Part shown: positions 39,690-53,640 of the stretch, one piece after another | Position numbering within the stretch: position 1 is the stretch's first letter | Layout of the letters: the number at the start of each line of letters is the position of its first letter | Translations under genes and position numbers: made by a program | Origin: Osedax frankpressi | Lineage: Eukaryota; Annelida; Polychaeta; Sabellida; Siboglinidae | Assembly: GCA_964035775.1 (NCBI GenBank) | Contig: OZ038315.1 | Coordinates: 36,376,379-36,440,378 of the forward strand | Direction: 5' to 3' | DNA: 64,000 nucleotides | The notes under the pieces: generated by a model | The model's database searches: none | Seen by the model: only the letters and a program-made list of their open reading frames with translations | What the model was told of the DNA's origin: nothing

Positions 39690-40060
39690 AATAATAGTAA
39701 TGTAATTGGGCATACATAGTTCTCCTGCGGCTAGAACCTACTGCTTCCAATTACAGGTAAGAGGTGTGATATGAAGTGAATACACCATTAATGCAGTACA
39801 CGAATGGTAATTAGTAGTATAAATAACAGACTGCCATTCGGAATATTTGTTGAATATTATTGAATCCTTTTTGACTATTCTCGATAAAATGTTAAACTCG
39901 AGGGGAAGATATATTATTATAACTGTTAGTTGCCATTATCTCGATAAGAAATTACATAACATTATTCATGGTTCACTGCACATCGCTCTGCACCGATACA
40001 TATTACATCGAGCCATCTTTCTAAACTATTCCCTATTCGTACACGTGTGACAATTATAAT
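39690..40060. other. less AT-rich segment with an unassigned 67-codon plus-strand ORF
   Basis: Base composition rises here compared with the surroundings, and the segment has no obvious partner in the right arm of palindrome 2. A plus-strand frame (39847-40050) is open but has no recognisable motif. It may be a decayed insertion or an unrecognised exon. Confidence 0.25.
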
Positions 40061-42272
40061 TATCATACGTGACTACGAATTTAAACATATACTCCATGAG
40101 ATGTGTACTCCTACTATATTATTAACTCTTTAAAGTTTATTATTAAATAATATATGTTTATACGCTTTTTATGAGTAAGTATATACCTTAAACTATAGTT
40201 TACGAAACACAAAAACAAGTTTAATATTTGACAATGATTTCTCAAAATCAATAATAATAAAAAGCATACAATATGTTATTTATAAGAAAGTTAAATCATC
40301 CCATAATTGAAACACATTTATATATTTTCTATACATTTAATAAACTTATGTGTTATATAATGTTTAGGTGTAGAAATTATCATTATTTATTGTTATTATT
40401 AGTATATACACATTTTTGCATTGTACCCGATGAAGAATTAATATCGCTAATTATTGTATTATAAAAATTATAAGCAACTGATTATGTTTATGAAATATGA
40501 ATTTCAAAAATTTTATTTTATAATTCATTATATTTATTAATCTCTTATATTAATCACTTATAAATATTATTATTATTAATTTATATGGTTAATACACTAG
40601 ATGTAAATAATGCTATAAATATATATGAAATATTTACTATATAAAATATACAATATAACATATATCAAGATATTCTAGTAGCTAATATTACCTAGTCGCA
40701 TATCTACTATCGACTAATTGATTTTGACATACGTATTATTAAATGATCTAAGCATATATATTCTTAATTACCTATATTAACATTATAATTATAATATAAA
40801 ATATTTAGATAACTTAAGTTATATAAATATTTTAAGCATAATCCTCTAGAGAATAAAAAGCTTTGTATATTATGTATATACCGTAGATTTCTATTTTCCA
40901 AAATATCTAAGAAGCAAACCCTATAGATAATAATTTTGTATTATGAGTTTTTTAATTGAATATTATATATATTAATATATTAAGGAAATATTACTAATTT
41001 TTGGTAATACATTTTAAATTATTTGAAATTAATGTTTATTTAATTATAAACCTTATTATAATATATATATATATAAATATTATTGAGATAAATCATATTT
41101 TATAGGCATAATTGTTAGAATATTACTTAATATTTTATTTATCTGAGAATATCTGAGAATATCTAAATATATACAATTATGTATTATCATAACATAATGT
41201 CTAACTGTAACAAATTATTATCAGAATAAGTTATCTCAAATATATTAAAAAAATAATTGTTAAAAGTTTATCATATTTCAATTAATTTATTTTTAAATCA
41301 TATTTTTAAACTTTTGAAGGTTTTTTTTTCTCAAATATAATTCGATTATGTAATTTAATTGCACGATACAATCTTATAGTGACAAATAAAGTGCACACTT
41401 TTACTATAAGATTACATTCGTAGTCATTAGCTGGTATATATAATTTTAATGTTTCATTCATTAAATTAATTAAGGTAAATTATTTATTTTTTCTAATAAA
41501 TAAATCATCTATTGAATTTATAAAAATTGTTTCCATTTTTTTTAAACCTTTACGGCCCGAGATATTTTATTTCACATATCCCGTTTGCCCAGCATTTTTA
41601 CTGTTTTTTATGTTTATGTATGCCGTATACGATGTATATGTATGTATATATCATAATGTGTCCATGGTAAATATTAATTTTCATAAATAAGATTTAATAC
41701 ATAATAGAAAAAGCTTTTTATTCCCTAGAGGATAATATTTAAAATATTTAGATAATTTATAATGTTAATATATGTAATTAAGAATTTATAATGTATATTA
41801 AAAAATTTCATATTCATTTTTACATTCATTTTTAATAACTATTAAATGATAACATTAAAATAAATAAAAATCATAATATTAACATAATTATGAATTTTAT
41901 TTATTTTAAATGGTTAAATTAGTCAATGAATTATTTTATGTTTATCAATTATAATATATGATCAAATCAAATAATTACGTTATGATATATACGTAAATAT
42001 ATGTTATATACATAAATATAATAACAATATATATCATAATTTATAATACAATTTAATACAAATAATTTAATTTGATATTTTTAATTAATAAGTTAATAAA
42101 TTGTTTAAAATTATATTTTTATATTATTCAATAGCAATAAGTCATCAATACTTTTATTTTTTAGAGTAAATAAAAATGATGACGATATTGATAAAATATT
42201 TATATATTGTGAAAACACAACTTACATAACGAAATTTCACGTAAAACACGTTTAAAAGATATTTGAATTGTA

Positions 42273-42436
42273 TTACCGTTCGGTTTTTCCTAAGTTATTG
42301 ACTACATAGTACACAGGTACACGGTGCTTGTTAGCTACTAAACAATGTGTGGTCTTTTGGGCAGATGATAGAGTATTAAGATTATCAGTCTTTTTCAAAT
42401 ATTCTATCATCTCAATACATATTCCAGCCTTCTTCG
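42273..42436 (-). CDS. probable terminal exon, protein unknown
   Basis: A 54-codon segment follows a good acceptor (GATTTTAG) and ends with TAA. It has balanced, non-repetitive composition, unlike its AT-rich surroundings (AKKAGICIEMIEYLKK; THCLVANKHRVPVYYVV; NLGKTER at the end). Its start phase is 1. A candidate upstream segment around 42600-42660 (CIRRLRRIIAGHIDIC) ends at a GTTAGT donor but does not join in phase. The hydrophobic ending faintly recalls L7Ae-fold proteins, which is not enough for a name. It lies inside the right arm of palindrome 2 and has no visible counterpart in the left arm. Confidence 0.4.
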
Positions 42437-43360
42437 CTAAAATCCTAAAATCTATTTATTGTTTTATTTTTTAACATCAATCATTAGTAGTTTTTCTTAT
42501 GGTTAATATGTTTACGGTATTTGTAATTATGAAAATAGATGGATATAAGTGTTATGTTTACAATAAACTTATTAGAATACTATCAGGACAAATCATTGAC
42601 TAACACAAATGTCAATATGACCAGCAATTATTCTTCTAAGCCTACGAATACACGGATTTTAGTTATCTTTAATTATAAATAAAGTTTATGATAAACAAAA
42701 AATATAAGATCAAATATATCGTATATATATAATAATGATATAATTAATTAATTGTTAGTAACAATTTTAAACAAAGAAAATATTGTTTGAATATTGTATC
42801 GTAATATGTTCAAACTGAACTGCATTATATGATAAACTTACTACTATTTAGATTAATATAAATATTAGTACCATTATCACGTGGTATTATTATATGTTAA
42901 ACTTTAATGCAGATATACATTATATGGTAAGTTACTACCATTTAACTTACTATAAATATGATATATTATATAAACACTATTGATTTATTATAGATTCTGA
43001 ATTGCTACTTTGTAGGACTAATTATCTTAACTCGTCAACGTTATAAATTATGGTACCCAAAATGTAGATCATATGATAAAAAACATCAATTAAGATCAAT
43101 AATAATACAATTTTAAAACATGAAATTAAATTGTCATGTATGGTGTATATTTTATATATTTTAAAATATATCATTTGATCATTTAATTATTATTTTGTTC
43201 TATTAAATACTTAATATTAATACTTCTAATAAATACTTAATACTAATATATGTTTACTCAATAAAGAAAAGTATAAGCCTATTGCTAACATTAACAATAT
43301 TGAATTTATTAAGTTTGAATAAAGTAAATATAGTTTTAAAAGGATACGTTTAACACTCAA

Positions 43361-43459
43361 ATGTCGAAAAACGTCTATGTTACGAAACTCCCAAACGTTG
43401 AATCGTCGAAAATATTTAATACAAACTATCGAAGGTTTTATAAGATCTGTAATAAATAG
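43361..43459 (+). CDS. candidate first exon or short ORF (MSKNVYVTKLPNVESS...)
   Basis: A 32-residue ORF starts at an ATG and either stops at 43459 or leaves through a donor after the Arg codon near 43436 (GTTTTA). The KLPN motif after a short beta-like run (NVYVTKLPN) resembles the start of the conserved region of Leo1-type PAF1-complex proteins (YFVKLPNFLSVE-like), but the match is only a few residues. No downstream exon was found. It lies within the right arm of palindrome 2. Confidence 0.25.
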   Translation: MSKNVYVTKLPNVESSKIFNTNYRRFYKICNK

Positions 43460-44939
43460 TTTAGTAAGTGCATGCCATTAATCATACTGACAATACAACT
43501 TAATTAAACAAGTAGTACAAACTATTAGAATAAAAAAAATGATATGGAAAATTATATATTCATATATACTATATTTTTATTTTTAAATTGTATGAACACA
43601 AGTAATAATTAAGTTATAATATGAATAAGTTATAATTAGTGTTATTACTTATAAAATAAAATTGAAAAACATAATAAAAAATTTACTTAAAAAAAATAAT
43701 TATGAAATTTAACATTTATGTGAAATTTATTTTGTAATTTATCAGACTTTTTGTTTTAACAAAATATGTTATAAGTTATGAGTTATACAAATATTTATAA
43801 TTTAATGTAATGAACTAATATAGACATGCACAGAATATACTTGTTAAAAAATACTTATAATATTATTGTCCATCTTTTTATAAATAGAAATATGATTATT
43901 AATTCATTGGTTTAGTTTAATCTACTCATAATTTATTTAAATTTTTGAGAACTCAAAGGCTATTATCAAATATTACATTATATTATTTGTTATATAGACT
44001 AAATGATTATCCGGAATTCCAATAATATAAATAATATTTATTAAATATACAATATAGTATAAGTCAAAATTTAATTTTATGATGTTATTTCAGATGTAAG
44101 TTAAAATAATTTCGAACACATTATTACGGCTTTTAATGACCTTTGAGAGCACCATATATGATGATATATATATTATATATTATATATGTTATTTGCAGTC
44201 TATAGTTAATTAAAATGATGCTTAGGTATCGCTATACGATGAGTAATGGTCCATGAATAGTTAGATCTTTCTAGTTTAAATGAGTGATAATCGTAAGATA
44301 ATCACGTGATCATTATCCCCTTACTGGTAAGATATAACTTATAAGACTATAATGGCCTATTCTTGGAACCGAATTGCTTGTATTATCAAGTTTAAAAGAA
44401 ATGTTATAGTTAACATACATCATAAGAATATCAAAATATGAGTATATTAAAAAAGTGTATAAATAAATAAATGTATAGAAAACAAATATTATTTTAATTA
44501 AATTTTGTATATTGAATATATATTAATTTAATAAGTATATTTCCATAAATATTAACATATTCAAATATTAATGAAATAATAGATATTAAATGAATTATAA
44601 TTTATAATAGATACGTATTATGTAGATACATATACCTAAAAGGTATATCAAATCTAAATGAGCTCTTCCAGGTCTAATTCATCAACAAACCAAAGGATAT
44701 ATTTAACATCAACGTATTTATAGGAGATCTACACCTATAAACCACCGACAAAGTGAATTCACTTCCATAAATAATGAACCTTCACTACTTAAGTATATCA
44801 AGCTAACAGAAATCTTTAACAAACCTGAAAGATAAATAATGTAATTCCAGAATATTTCAACTGAACTATGAAATTGTTCAAGGAATACATTTAAACATTA
44901 ATTTTTAAAATATATGAAATAAGTAAGTATTATAAAGTT

Positions 44940-45290
44940 TATAAGTATTATTGTATTCAACTACTTCAGTAGAAATGTAGTCCTAGTTTATAAGTATAAT
45001 GGTATTCAATTAAGTATAATTATAGTTTTAAGGTTATAAGTATTACAGTATTCAACTAAAGTAGAAATGTAGTCTAGGTTATAAGTATAATGGTATTCAA
45101 TTAAGTAGAAGTGTAGTTTTAAGGTTATAAGTATTACAGTATTCAACTAAAGTAGAAATGCAGTCCTAGATATAATTATTACGGTATTCAACTAAAGTAT
45201 AACTGTGTTCTTAGGTTATAAGTAGTATTAGTTTTAACTAAAGTAGAACTGTAGTATTAAGAATATAAGTATTATTGTATTCAATAGACC
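44940..45290. repeat. roughly 54-bp degenerate tandem repeat at the right end of palindrome 2
   Basis: About six copies of a unit containing TATTCAACTAAAGTAGAA and TAGTCCTAGGTTATAAGTA. About two inverted copies lie at 37890-38010 in the left arm. Confidence 0.8.
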
Positions 45291-45518
45291 TAGGTGATAC
45301 ATGAGTTTACAAAATGATATTTTCTAAATAGCAAATTATTTAGTGAATATTGTAATAATTTTTATTTTATAATAATTTTAAAATCCTAATAGATTATATA
45401 ACAAGAAAATTCGTGAATTCATTGCATGCAATATACAATTTTTTATAGATTTATAGATATATTTATAAAATAATTATAAATATAGTGTTAAATAAATATT
45501 TGTATTAATTATTACATA

Positions 45519-45870
45519 AAATTACATAAAATTACATAAAATTACATAAAATTACATAAAATTACATAAAATTACATAAAATTACATAACATTACATAAA
45601 ATTACATAAAATTACATAAAATTACATAAAATTACATAAAATTACAAAAAATTACATAAAATTACATAAAATTACATAAAATTACATAAAATTACATAAA
45701 ATTACATAAAATTACATAAAATTACATAAAATTACATAAAATTACATAAAATTACATAAAATTACATAAAATTACATAAAATTACATAAAATTACATACA
45801 ATTACATACAATTACATAAAATTACATAAAATTACATAAAATTACATAAAATTACATAAAATTACATAAA
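45519..45870. repeat. 10-bp minisatellite ATTACATAAA, about 35 copies
   Basis: Very uniform array, with single variants near 45590 and 45645 and a pair near 45800. It lies between the two palindromes. Confidence 0.98.
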
Positions 45871-45935
45871 TTATATACAAGTATTCTATTTACAAAGGAT
45901 TTATGATACCATTTGCGGGAGTAATTATAATTAAG

Positions 45936-45972
45936 TCTTATTGGATTATAATTAATATATAATCCAATAAGA
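45936..45972. other. perfect 15-bp-arm hairpin
   Basis: TCTTATTGGATTATA, a 7-base loop, then its exact complement. It lies just right of the 10-bp minisatellite. Could be the core of a small foldback element. Confidence 0.8.
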
Positions 45973-46159
45973 TGATGTAATAGTATTCTAAAGTAATATG
46001 ATGTGCGACGCACATTGTACGTCGAAGGGTATTTTTGTTACAAAATAAATTAATATTTGAATTACTAGTCACGGTAGTTAGTTTACAGGGAATGCATTAC
46101 AGATTAATTCGAATATATTCTGAAGAGAGATTTATAAAATAATAAAATAATGAGCATTA

Positions 46160-46173
46160 TAAAATATTACATA

Positions 46174-46222
<49 letters not shown>

Positions 46223-46448
46223 ACTATTCTATTTAAAAAGGCTCTGAAACAAATTGCGAGATTAAAAAATAAAGTATGATGTAGTTTATTAGATGCATAA
46301 ATCCATAGTTAAGTGCAAATTCGATGCAATGTTGCTAAATTTATGCAAATTATGTTTTATGAGTGTATTCCGACTAAACCCATGTAAACAAATGATTTAT
46401 ATGGGAAAGTTTTATGTATAGATATTTCATAATGGTATATATATATAA

Positions 46449-46500
<52 letters not shown>
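46160..46500. repeat. two long (AT)n microsatellites
   Basis: Tracts at about 46165-46220 and 46450-46498 in otherwise plain AT-rich DNA. Confidence 0.9.
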
Positions 46501-47133
46501 CCTAACTAACCATAAAGGCCTCTCACTTTATTTTATGCAATATTGCATAAAAAAACATGTTTCATTTTTTTTATATATTTAATTTAATGTATAATATTAT
46601 TGTAGAATTATTTCTTCTTATACATTAATATTTGTTATACTTATTAATAATAGGCCATATATTCATATAATCAGTTGTTATATCAATGAATGTTTTTAAC
46701 AATAAAATTGTATTCAACTTAGAATTTCGTTCTTTCAAATTCAACTATAATTTAGATAAAACCCCTCATTTATTCTATCTTTATATTAATATTTATACTT
46801 TCTTTCATTTTTATTTTTCATACGATATCGATACTATCCGGGTTATTATATTTGTAATTTGATATAAATAACAAATAATTACAACATTTAAGTTGTTGCA
46901 TTTCCTAGTAATAGTTATCTATATGTGACACCTGTATTGCATCGATAATATTAAATTTCATAAAATGTCATTTAAAATAAACAATATATATATATAATAT
47001 TTATCATAATCATACGATATAAATTATTCAATTAACGTTTTTGAAAATATATTTTATTTTATTCACAATTTTAAAATTTGGAGTGTAAAATATATACAAA
47101 GGCAAATAAACATACTAATTCCTAGTATAGCAC

Positions 47134-47485
47134 GATGTTAAACATGCAACTAATAGGTATATCACCTATTTAATATAAACATATTTATATTTATGCATAA
47201 CTATATACATAATAGTATGATTATGATCATTATTAGATTTAATCTATTTAATATAATATTGATATAGTATGTATTCAGAATATAATATTTTAATAATATA
47301 TCATTTATCGATGTTAAACATGCAACTAATAGGTATATCACCTATTTAATATAAACATATTTATATTTATGCATAACTATATACATAATAGTATGATTAT
47401 GATCATTATTAGATTTAATCTATTTAATATAATATTGATATAGTATGTATTCAGAATATAATATTTTAATAATATATCATTTATC
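47134..47485. repeat. exact 176-bp tandem duplication
   Basis: Copies 47134-47309 and 47310-47485 appear identical along their full length. They sit at the outer end of the left arm of palindrome 1, while the right arm (about 60930-61090) has a single, diverged copy. The duplication therefore arose after the inverted duplication. Confidence 0.95.
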
Positions 47486-48531
47486 AAAGCATGTATGCTA
47501 TACTATTATAATTATACCAATGATATATGTTTAATAGAAAATATACTGTAATCAAATACGAATTTTAAAAATTAATTTTAGTGTCAATATAATATTTTTT
47601 TATAGTATAATTAAACCATAAATGTAAAATTTGATTTTAGTGTATTGCTAAAAACTTATTGTATGAATTTTAGAATAAAATTTATATTTTAAGATATATT
47701 GTATCTATTGTAACATGATAAATTTATTATATTACTAAATTAAATACTATATTAAATATCATTTTAATTAGCTATATTTATAACATTCATGAAAATATAC
47801 CTGTAATTTAATAATTATTTATATTATGATTTATTTTAAGTTATGAAAATATACTAATGAACATATGTTATTTATTACTAATATCTAAGATACCAGTGTA
47901 GATAATGTATCATAATTAAATAATTTTGTTACGCTAACTAATGTGATTTTAAATGTTAAAATATATATTGAATTATTTTGTTTTATATAAACTATTATAT
48001 TAAATATATTATTAGAATATGTATTATTTTTTATTTTATACTAATTATTTTTACAAAATCTGTAAAATTATCTATACGATATAATTAAAAAACACTTTTA
48101 TCATCTTGCGGATGTTATTACCATTATGGTACTACAATATAGAAAATATAGGTGACCAGCTATAATAGTAATCTTGGTAAATAAACTATTATTTCAAATT
48201 ATAAATTTTAATATAATTGATATATATAATTTAATTTTAATATAAATAATTGTTTAATTGAAATAGGATAAATTGAATTAAAAAAATAACATTTATATTT
48301 ATTAGTTTATTGGAGTATATAAATCATGGGAGAAAAATGTTGTAAAATAGTTTGACACATGTATAGAACCAAATAGTAAATCAATTGAATATGCAGTATT
48401 CCATATTGCCGAATTATTACAGAATTAATTGTTTAAAATATATGTATTCATGTGAAACTATATAGTCTAGTTTTAATATAGTGTACCCGTCCTATATACT
48501 AGATACTAAATAGATACAATTAGCAAGTCTG

Positions 48532-48720
48532 ATGATGAGGTTAATATTTAGAGCGCTTGCAATAAACATACACGGTCTTGAATTTCTGACCAATACTTTA
48601 TCAATGATCCACCTTATTAAGCCATTTCATTATCTTGTATGCAGTTATCAAAGCGAGATCTGCATTCAGAAAGTGAACATAAAGTTAGAAATGGTAGATG
48701 AACAAAGTAAAAGAACTTAG
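48532..48720 (+). other. 62-codon ORF conserved in both palindrome arms (left copy)
   Basis: MMRLIFRALAINIHGLEF is the start. The right-arm copy (59792-59980, minus) differs by one residue (A to V). There is no recognised domain. The complementary strand also contains exon-like signals (an acceptor CTGAATGCAG and a GTGGAT donor), so conservation may only reflect recent duplication. Confidence 0.2.
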
Positions 48721-50559
48721 TAATTATAATATACAAATATTGTTGAGAATACATTATGAATAATTATATTTCACATTTGGCATATATTATCCACATTTTG
48801 GCTATAAAATTATATAAGTAAAAATATTACTTTTAAGTATTAATTTAATATCACTGATATTTTCTATAAACTTAACCCAACAATTTTAAATTATCATATT
48901 TTTATGAATATTTATGAATATTTGTTGCATGAGTTGAGAATACAGAAATTAACTTTTAAGCAATTAAGAGATTCTTATATTTATTTAAAGCATTAATGTA
49001 TTCAAAAATAAATAACTACAACACATAAAAAATGCTACATTATCGTAATAGTTAAGGTTTAGGTACACACACATTAACTCATGAGTTTAATAATATTATA
49101 GACTTTAAAATCTCTATTCTTATAGATAATTAGTGAATTTGAAATCAACATCCGTAAGAAAATATTCAAACTATAATCAATACATTATATATTACTATTA
49201 TCTCAACCTTAAACTATAATTTCTTAACCATAGAAGAATTAGAGAACTTCTGAATAGATATCACTTATTTTAAGATGTTATAAAGTAAAATTATAAGATG
49301 AAAATTCTCAAATATAAATTTTTTAGAAATAAGTACAATTCTGAGATATAAATAGAAAAATAAATAATGAAAAAATGAAAAAATCTTAACAATATGTGTA
49401 AAGAATTAACAACTGATATAACCTTAACATATTTTACAACTTTATATTATGTTTTATTACAATTAACAAATTACATTAAACTGTTAATAATTTCAAAAAT
49501 AAATATTCTACAAATTAATAGTCGTGCAAATAAATCCGAATTACTTGAAATACTGAATACTGAATACACACCTGAATTACTTATCTTTATATATTCTATG
49601 AAATTAATTAATTTAATCATGTATACAAAATAATCCTAACAATAAATAAGACAAAATAATCTTTCTTTAAAAAAATACAGAAATTTTAAAATGTTGAAAT
49701 AAATATTCTTATATTGAATAAGGAAGTAGTGTAGATTATATATAATTTACTAGAGGTATTATGAATTTAAATAATTATAATAAATAACAAATATTGTATT
49801 TATCTCAAGTTATCAATCATTTAAATACAGTTTTTTTACCTACTATTTTTGCCCAGACATCTTCTATACTTTTCAATTATCTTTTTCATATGATGCAACT
49901 GAAATAAATAATATTCACAATTAAAATATATAACTTAGATGTGTATATTGTTTTTAATATATTTTACATTATGTCATATCAACTAGCATATCAATATTTG
50001 TAGGATAATGGATTCACGAGATGTAATCCATTATTTAATGTATACAAAATAATGTCCCTATTATATATTTCTAATTTAGGTACACTGTCATATATAATAG
50101 TGAATTCATGTATATCAGTGGATATTCTTAAAAATACTTAATATTAGATACACTTTTTAAATGAAAAATTATATCTTTATTAATATATTGTGTTATTATA
50201 AAGCTATATTATTATTAAAACAGTATCTACCCTGGAATAAGCTATTCACGCAGAAACATCTTATATCGTTAATAGCCATGATGATCATCAAAAAATAATA
50301 CTATATAAACAAATGTGAAATATATAAGATAATATGACTTATTTAATTAACTATATATCATAAGAACAGATCAATAGAAAAGGATGACAGAAATCTCATT
50401 AATCATTGATATTAAGAAACCCACTGAACAACAAGTAATATTTGATTATAAGATAAATATGATTCAAGTACCATACTATTATTATGAAGTGATGTGTTGT
50501 TTTTATAACAGATATTTGACAAAGAACTTATCATCTCTTATGTTGTAGTTTATCTTCAC

Positions 50560-53395
50560 TTACGAGATTTGAATATTTACTTGAATATTATTATTCTGAA
50601 GTCTAATTTGAGATCTGTATTCAAAGAATTCAGTAAAAAAATATGTATTTTTGTAGATCCATTTGTAAAAATACTATTACTTATTAGCAGAAAAATGCTA
50701 GCTAGAAATGAATATAAAATAGTAAAGTCTAGAGTAACATAGATAATTCATGACCCAGAAGATAGACTTTCACATGCCAACATAACATGTCTAGTAAATT
50801 AGGAATATAAACATATTAATACAAATAGATCTTGTGTTAATAACATAGAAACTAATTTTGAGTAACCTTACCAAATGTTTGATTAAACATGTTTGTGTAC
50901 ATAATAATTAACATAGAAGTGTCTAGATATACGTGTGTGCAGATATTATGTCTAGTTGTATGTCTGTATACTTTATATACAACAAAACATTAATATTCAC
51001 TTTCTTAAGCAGTAAAGCTAATATGTATACATATGATATGTATACCATACTATTGAAAAAAATAAGATAGAACTGATAGTGAATGTTACAACATCTCAAT
51101 AGAGCAGTTTTCAGTAAAATATAATAATATATATGGGTATTAACTCTTATAATTTTATTATTGATGTACGCATTAGTGTTGTAATATGTATTAGTTATCA
51201 ATTTAGACAATAATAATAAATTGTTATTATATAATAATGTATCTTATTATTACTAATTTCTTATTCGTATTGATTTATTATCTAATTTTCTACCAATAAA
51301 TATAAAATTTTCTTGACTTATTCGTATAGCTAAGAAATATACAACGTTGTCGTTAAATGGATGCAATATAATACATATATAATACATTGGTAATAATAAT
51401 CTAACAGACTAAACCTATTGTGTTTATTATCTCAAGCCATTAAAATATAACATAATATTTCAATAAATATATATTTGTGTAGTTCTAAACTTGATTTAAC
51501 TCTTCATCTAGAATTAATGAACATATAATTCAAACCTTATTGAATATCATATTTCTCAAGTAAACAATAACAATAAACCTTTATTATATAAAAATGTATA
51601 TTTGCATTGCTCGATGTAAATGTTTGTGGGTTTATTATAATAAGTGTTTTCTTTCAATAAATAAACATGTCTCGACTTATTCATTGTTCACTTTGGACAG
51701 AATTAATATCATTATGTAATGCAGATATTAAATGAATTATCCTCAGTATATTTAATAATTACATATTATAATTAATGTATAAATACAATTGAGTAATAAA
51801 ATTAGTAGAGTTAAAATTTATAGACTTTCTTATCATATAAAAGTTCGAAATGTAATATATCATTTGATTATAAACTAAGAATTTATTAAAACTGATTATT
51901 TCATGAAAGTTTTATATCTGAAATTCTTGAATCTATTTTATATAAAAAATTGAAAAATTTGATTCAGTATATAAACTTACGTTAAATATTTTCAAAATAT
52001 AGAATGCAAACTCTTTTAATTAAATATCATTATAAAGCAATGTTTCAAACTGAAATGAATTAGTTTACTGAACTATATGTATGATTTGAATATACGAAAT
52101 AGATATTCAGCAATTACCAGATTTAATAATAAATTTTAAAATTAAGTTAATAAAATGATAACTTACTTCTTAAAGTTTTAATTAAATTATAAAATACATT
52201 ATTGATATTGTACATGTAAAATCTTTGTTTGAAAGAATCAATACTTTTAATTTAATTAATCAAATTAACTATTTTTCATATAACATATGTAAATTTAGGT
52301 TTATTATTGTAGATATGGGATATTTTTTTGCGAATATTTACTAGATAACTATTCTTCTCCTTTGCCGAAGTATATATTTATATATAAGATTTGAATATCT
52401 ACTTGAAATCTTAGTCTGAAGTATAAGTTGAAGTCTGCATACAAAGAAATAATAAAAAAGGGTGTTTTTCTTTAGATCAATTCGCATAAATACTATCACT
52501 TATTAGCATGCTAGAAATAAATATGTTATTATAAAATGTAAAGTAATGTAAATAATTCATGACATAGAAGATAGACTACCAAATGCCAACATATAATTAG
52601 AATTTGTAGGCTGTAACATGTCTAGTAAATTAGGAATATAAACATATTAATACAAATGAACTCTTGTGTTAATAACATAGAAAACTCAATTTTGAGTAAC
52701 CTTACCAAATGTTTGAATAAACATTATTGTGTACAGAATAATTAACATAGAAGTGTTTAAATAAGCGTGTGCAGATATTATGTTTAGTTGTATGTCTGTA
52801 TACTTTATATACAACACAACATTAATATTCACCTTCTTAAGCAGTAAAGCTAATATGTATACATATGATATGTATACCATACTATTGAAAAAAATAAGAT
52901 AGAACTGATAGTGAACGTTACAACATCTCAATAGAGCAGTTTTCAGTAAAATATAATAATATACAAATATAACTACAAATCTTTATTACATAACAATGTA
53001 TCTTTACATTGATTAATGCTAACGTTTGCTAGTTTATAAATAGTGTTTTCTTTCAATAAATAAACTTGTCTCGACTTATTCATTGTTATACTGAGGACAG
53101 AATTAATATCATTATGTAATGCAGATATTAAATGAATTATCCTCAGTATATTTAATAATTACATATTATAATTAATGTATAAATACAATTGAGTAATAAA
53201 ATTAGTAGAGTTAAAATATATAGACTTTCTTATTATATGAAAGTTAGAAATGTAATATATCATTTGATTATAAACTAAGAATTTATTAAAACTGATTATT
53301 TCATGAAAGTTTTATATCTGAAATATGTATTAGTTATCAATTTAGACAATAATAATAAGTTGTTATTATATAATAATGTATCTTATTGTTATTGT
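50560..53395. repeat. shuffled direct duplication in the left-arm insertion of palindrome 1
   Basis: Three blocks occur twice in the same orientation but in different order: A (50560-51170 and 52390-52960), B (51178-51245 and 53325-53395) and C (51640-51910 and 53040-53325). Order is A-B-C in the first copy and A-C-B in the second. Shared stretches are long and close to identical (for example TTTCTTTCAATAAATAAAC and GTATTAGTTATCAATTTAG). Confidence 0.85.
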
Positions 53396-53539
53396 TTAAC
53401 ATATAATTATTATTATTGTAAATAGCAGATATGCAATTAATATAATTTATTAAAAACATTAAAATACTGATTAAAACTAAATGAACAAATAAATAAAATG
53501 AGGGAAAAATGAATAAATATGGGACACATTTATACTAAT

Positions 53540-53640
53540 GAACAATAAATATACTAATATACTAATACTAATATACTAATAAAATACTAATATACTAATA
53601 ATATACTAATAATATACTAATAAAATACTAATATACTAAA
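53540..53640. repeat. short ACTAATAT-type repeats
   Basis: Irregular copies of ATACTAATA and AATATACTAATA. Confidence 0.85.

Larger units (their letters stand above)
37870..45300. repeat. palindrome 2: old imperfect inverted repeat centred near 41.3-41.5 kb
   Basis: The left arm, read forward, matches the right arm's complement at many ordered points. Pairs are 37900-37990 with 44940-45290 (GTATTCAACTAAAGTAG on the right), 38025-38130 with 44845-44960 (TTCAGTTGAAATATTCT on the right), 38200-38390 with 44640-44800, 38940-38990 with 44190-44240 (CTATAGACT), and 40840-40870 with 41700-41740 (CTCTAGAGAATAAAAAGCTT against its complement). By eye the arms are clearly diverged and have many indels. 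Almost no loop remains at the centre. Confidence 0.75.

Noticed and set aside
49394-49633. 79-codon plus-strand ORF in the left palindrome arm
   Set aside because: AT-rich composition with Ile/Leu/Asn/Lys bias typical of random AT-rich frames; the right-arm counterpart near 58870-59120 does not keep a clearly conserved frame.
50923-52931. Two similar minus-strand ORFs (95 and 81 codons)
   Set aside because: Their similarity follows from the direct duplication of the whole segment; composition does not look coding.
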